A stretch of 9,534 nt of DNA, from positions 1-9,534 of the forward strand of contig QNZT01000174.1 of the NCBI GenBank assembly GCA_003978455.1. The letters are read 5' to 3'. Below the pieces are notes generated by a model. It saw only the letters and a program-made list of their open reading frames with translations, was not told the origin of the DNA and made no database searches. This stretch comes from Sulfurospirillum sp. Lineage in GTDB: Bacteria > Campylobacterota > Campylobacteria > Campylobacterales > QNZT01. The translations under genes and the position numbers were made by a program. Numbering within the stretch: position 1 is the first letter of the stretch; each line of letters begins with the position of its first letter. Below, piece by piece: positions 7,375 to 9,534 of this stretch.

Positions 7375-8610
7375 ATGGAAGCGTTTTTACAGAAAGCAAA
7401 AGAGGCGGCGGCTGTGATGAGCGGGCTCGGTGCGGGGGATAAGAACCGTATTCTCCGTGAGATGGCGGATGCACTGGAGAGGCATAGCGTACGGATTGTC
7501 GAGGAGAATCAGCACGATCTGACCTATGCAAAAGAGAACAACCTCTCTTCGGCGATGGTCGATCGTTTGGTGTTGGATGCGGGAAGGGTCAGTGCGATGG
7601 CAAACTCTATCCGGGAGATCGCAGCACTCAAAGAGCCTGTTGGCAGGGTACTGGAGGGCTGGCAGGTGGAGAGCGGACTCAATATCCAGAAAGTCTCCAT
7701 CCCTATCGGGGTGATCGGGATCATCTACGAGTCGCGCCCCAATGTCACTTCCGATACGGCGGCGCTCTGCTTTAAAAGTTCCAATGTCTGTGTGCTCAAA
7801 GGGGGCAAAGAGGCGCAGCACTCCAACCAGATCATCGCAGAAGTACTGCAAAGTGTCCTGGTGGCAAACGACTTGCCCAAAGAGATCATCTCTCTGCTGC
7901 CGGATGCCAGCCGTGAAGGGGTGGCGAAACTGATCAAAATGGACAAATATGTCGATCTCATCATCCCGAGAGGCGGAGAGGGTTTGATTCGTTATGTGAG
8001 TGAAAACGCCACTGTCCCCGTGGTAAAGCATGACAAAGGGCTCTGTCACGTCTATATAGACGAAGATGCTGATTTTGCCAAAGCGCTCAAGATCGTTGTC
8101 AATGCCAAATGCCGTCGTACCGGTATCTGCAATGCGATGGAGACGCTGCTGGTCGATATCAGCATCGCACCGTTGATACTGCCTGAGATCCAAAAAGCGT
8201 ATGCAGAGTACGGTACAGAGCTTCGGGGGTGTGCGCGGACACGTGACTACATAGAGATCGGCGAAGCGACCGAAGAGGACTTCGATACTGAGTATCTGGA
8301 CAATATCCTCTCTATCAAAGTAGTCGACGGTGTGGAGGGGGCGATAGCGCATATCACCCGCTACGGATCGGGGCACTCCGAGTCGATCGTCACCGAAAAC
8401 TATACAACCGGGGAGAAGTTCATGAACGCGATCGATGCAGCCTGCGTCTATATCAATGCTTCGACACAGTTTACCGACGGCGGCGAGTTTGGTTTCGGTG
8501 CGGAAGTGGGGATCAGCACCAACAAACTACACGCCAGAGGACCGATGGGTATCAACGATCTGACAACCTATAAATACAAAATCTACGGCAACGGACAAAC
8601 CAGAGCCTGA
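7375..8610 (+). CDS. proA: Gamma-glutamyl phosphate reductase
   Basis: A 411-residue cytosolic enzyme of the aldehyde dehydrogenase superfamily, near the usual 415-420. It reduces gamma-glutamyl phosphate with NADPH to glutamate semialdehyde, the second step of proline synthesis. Landmarks: IGVIGIIYESRPNVTSD (111-127), LKGGKEAQHSN (141-151), IIPRGGEGLI (196-205), VKHDKGLCHVYID (217-229) and CRRTGICNAMETLLV (246-260) with the catalytic Cys at C252. FGFGAEVGISTNKLHARGPMG near the C-terminus matches the family. The start has an AAGGAGA ribosome site and a nearby promoter. proB is not in the window. The stop overlaps the start of the ABC ATPase by one base (TGATG), so the two are translationally coupled. 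The identification is secure. Confidence 0.97.
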   Translation: MEAFLQKAKEAAAVMSGLGAGDKNRILREMADALERHSVRIVEENQHDLTYAKENNLSSAMVDRLVLDAGRVSAMANSIREIAALKEPVGRVLEGWQVESGLNIQKVSIPIGVIGIIYESRPNVTSDTAALCFKSSNVCVLKGGKEAQHSNQIIAEVLQSVLVANDLPKEIISLLPDASREGVAKLIKMDKYVDLIIPRGGEGLIRYVSENATVPVVKHDKGLCHVYIDEDADFAKALKIVVNAKCRRTGICNAMETLLVDISIAPLILPEIQKAYAEYGTELRGCARTRDYIEIGEATEEDFDTEYLDNILSIKVVDGVEGAIAHITRYGSGHSESIVTENYTTGEKFMNAIDAACVYINASTQFTDGGEFGFGAEVGISTNKLHARGPMGINDLTTYKYKIYGNGQTRA

Positions 8611-9203
8611 TGAAACCGGTTTTAGAGATCAAAGATCTGACCTTTTACTATACACCGAACCGGGTGCTCTACCGGGACTTTTCCCTGACCCTGCACCGGG
8701 GAGAAGTGATCACGATCGTCGGAGAGAGCGGCAGTGGGAAGAGTACCCTTTTTGAGCTGATCACCGGAGAACTGAAACCGGTGAAGGGAGAGATCAAAGT
8801 GGCGAAGTTCGCCCAGATCTTTCAGGATCCCTACAGCTCCTTTCACCCCAGTTACAATATCCTCTCACAGATAGAGGAAGTGGCATCGCTCGTGGGACTT
8901 CATGAATACCTCAAAATCCTGAACCTCGACCAGGACCTCCTCTACCAAAAACCGCACAAACTCAGCGGTGGACAGCTTCAGCGCTGCTCGATTTTGCGGG
9001 CACTTTTGCAAAAACCCGACCTGATCCTTGCCGACGAACCCACCTCCGCACTCGACAATGTCGTGCAACTGGATGTCATGAAGTTGCTGATGCAGTTTCT
9101 GGATCGTGTGGGAATACTCATGATCACACACGACGAAGATCTGGCAAAGTGGGCGAGTGACGAGATCGTGCGTATAGGCGATACCAAACCTACTGCCAGC
9201 TAA
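8610..9203 (+). CDS. Short ABC-transporter ATPase (dipeptide/nickel, Dpp/Opp/Nik-type)
   Basis: A 197-residue ABC ATPase with every catalytic element: Walker A GESGSGKST (38-46), Q-loop FQDPYSSFHP with Q72, signature LSGGQLQR (118-125), Walker B LILADE with E143, D-loop SALD and H-loop H174. The QDPYSSFHP and DEPTSALD wording resembles DppF/OppF/NikE-type subunits of peptide or nickel importers. Those are usually 250-330 residues and carry a C-terminal oligopeptide extension, absent here. No permease or binding-protein gene is visible; the gene is coupled to proA by a one-base overlap, so its transporter partner, if any, is elsewhere. It overlaps the convergent right-edge gene by 14 bp, with no terminator seen. 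The ATPase assignment is secure; the substrate is unknown. Confidence 0.88.
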   Translation: MKPVLEIKDLTFYYTPNRVLYRDFSLTLHRGEVITIVGESGSGKSTLFELITGELKPVKGEIKVAKFAQIFQDPYSSFHPSYNILSQIEEVASLVGLHEYLKILNLDQDLLYQKPHKLSGGQLQRCSILRALLQKPDLILADEPTSALDNVVQLDVMKLLMQFLDRVGILMITHDEDLAKWASDEIVRIGDTKPTAS

Positions 9204-9534
9204 TCTGCCTGTAGGTCACCACCTGCATCCAAGGACCGTTGGGTACATCTTTCTGGTCTATGAATTGCCAGCTCATCTTTGCCGAGTTGTCCGCACTTTT
9301 GGTGTCGTATCCGAGGTAGATCCAGACTGCCGGAGAGAGATCGAGTCCGGCGTGGTTATTGAGTGCATTTTTGGGTGCTGCCGTGCCAAATACATACTCC
9401 GTATCGTCATACTCGAAAGGTCCGGCATCTTCCCACTGGGCATAGGCGGTTTTGCCGTTGGTGGCGGTGATTTTGATCCATCTGTTTTTGACCATAGACT
9501 CTTCGTTTGACCACGTTTTTTCACTTGCCCACGG
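9190..9534 (-). CDS. Hypothetical protein, possible RlpA-like double-psi beta-barrel (5' end beyond window)
   Basis: The minus-strand frame stays open to the right edge, so the ATG at 9495 is probably internal: reading PWASEKTWSNEES precedes it without a stop. The visible 114 residues include QWEDAGPFEYDD, then VFGTAAPKN and AGLDLSPAVWIYLGY, and a C-terminal VPNGPWMQVVTYRQISW. The pairing of a D-x-GPF motif with a later (I/L)DLSPA...LG motif is reminiscent of the RlpA/expansin-like double-psi beta-barrel, where the Asp is catalytic in lytic transglycosylases. That is inference from pattern only. No signal peptide can be judged because the N-terminus is missing. It converges on the ABC ATPase gene, overlapping it by 14 bp. 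Confidence 0.65.
   Translation of the reverse strand, partial: PWASEKTWSNEESMVKNRWIKITATNGKTAYAQWEDAGPFEYDDTEYVFGTAAPKNALNNHAGLDLSPAVWIYLGYDTKSADNSAKMSWQFIDQKDVPNGPWMQVVTYRQISWQ

Noticed and set aside
7387..8376. 329-residue minus-strand frame opposite proA
   Set aside because: It is fully antisense to proA, which has catalytic motifs throughout; Asp/Arg-rich and low-complexity text is typical of a shadow frame.

Overview
The window looks like a chromosomal housekeeping segment of a Campylobacterota (Epsilonproteobacteria) bacterium. It is probably a free-living, Sulfurovum- or Sulfurimonas-like relative with moderate GC content. The main grounds are the fused IspDF enzyme followed by an atypical response regulator, an ATP-sulfurylase-like gene and pgpA. 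As I recall it, this matches the gene order Cj1607-Cj1610 in Campylobacter jejuni, with HP1020-HP1021 as the Helicobacter counterpart of the first two. Strong AT-rich extended -10 promoters and AAGGA ribosome sites agree. The placement comes from memory of these families; no search was run.

Layout. (1) Positions 1-3982, minus strand: one tightly packed operon read right to left, ispDF > HP1021/CemR-like regulator > divergent sat-like gene > pgpA > DUF218 (YdcF/SanA-type) gene running off the left edge. Junctions are an ATGA overlap, a 23-bp overlap, an 11-nt gap and another overlap. (2) 3983-4105: divergent promoter region between ispDF and thiC. (3) 4106-6807, plus strand: thiC and mrp, separated by a 224-nt gap that contains a displaced second copy of the thiC 3' end. 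(4) 6808-6947: two back-to-back hairpin terminators between convergent mrp and rpmA. (5) rpmA (minus) and proA (plus) diverge from a compact two-promoter region with a central palindrome. (6) proA is translationally coupled to a short ABC-transporter ATPase, which meets a convergent, partial, possibly double-psi-beta-barrel gene at the right edge.

Functions: isoprenoid precursor synthesis (ispDF), phospholipid synthesis (pgpA), thiamine pyrimidine synthesis (thiC, a 4Fe-4S enzyme), Fe-S cluster carriage (mrp), ribosome assembly (rpmA) and proline synthesis (proA). ThiC and Mrp are both linked to Fe-S chemistry and share an identical 16-nt leader at identical spacing from the start codon.

The most noteworthy observations are three. 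First, a 61-bp duplication of the thiC 3' end has a 32-bp identical core, with flanking differences that are synonymous in the thiC frame; this is the signature of allele replacement or of an integration event at a gene 3' end. Second, the regulator has a receiver domain lacking the phosphorylatable Asp and a middle domain that may be a decayed AAA+ module. Third, the sat-like enzyme keeps the nucleotidyl-transfer HxxH but lacks both arginines expected to bind sulfate. I found no CRISPR array, tRNA, rRNA or insertion sequence.
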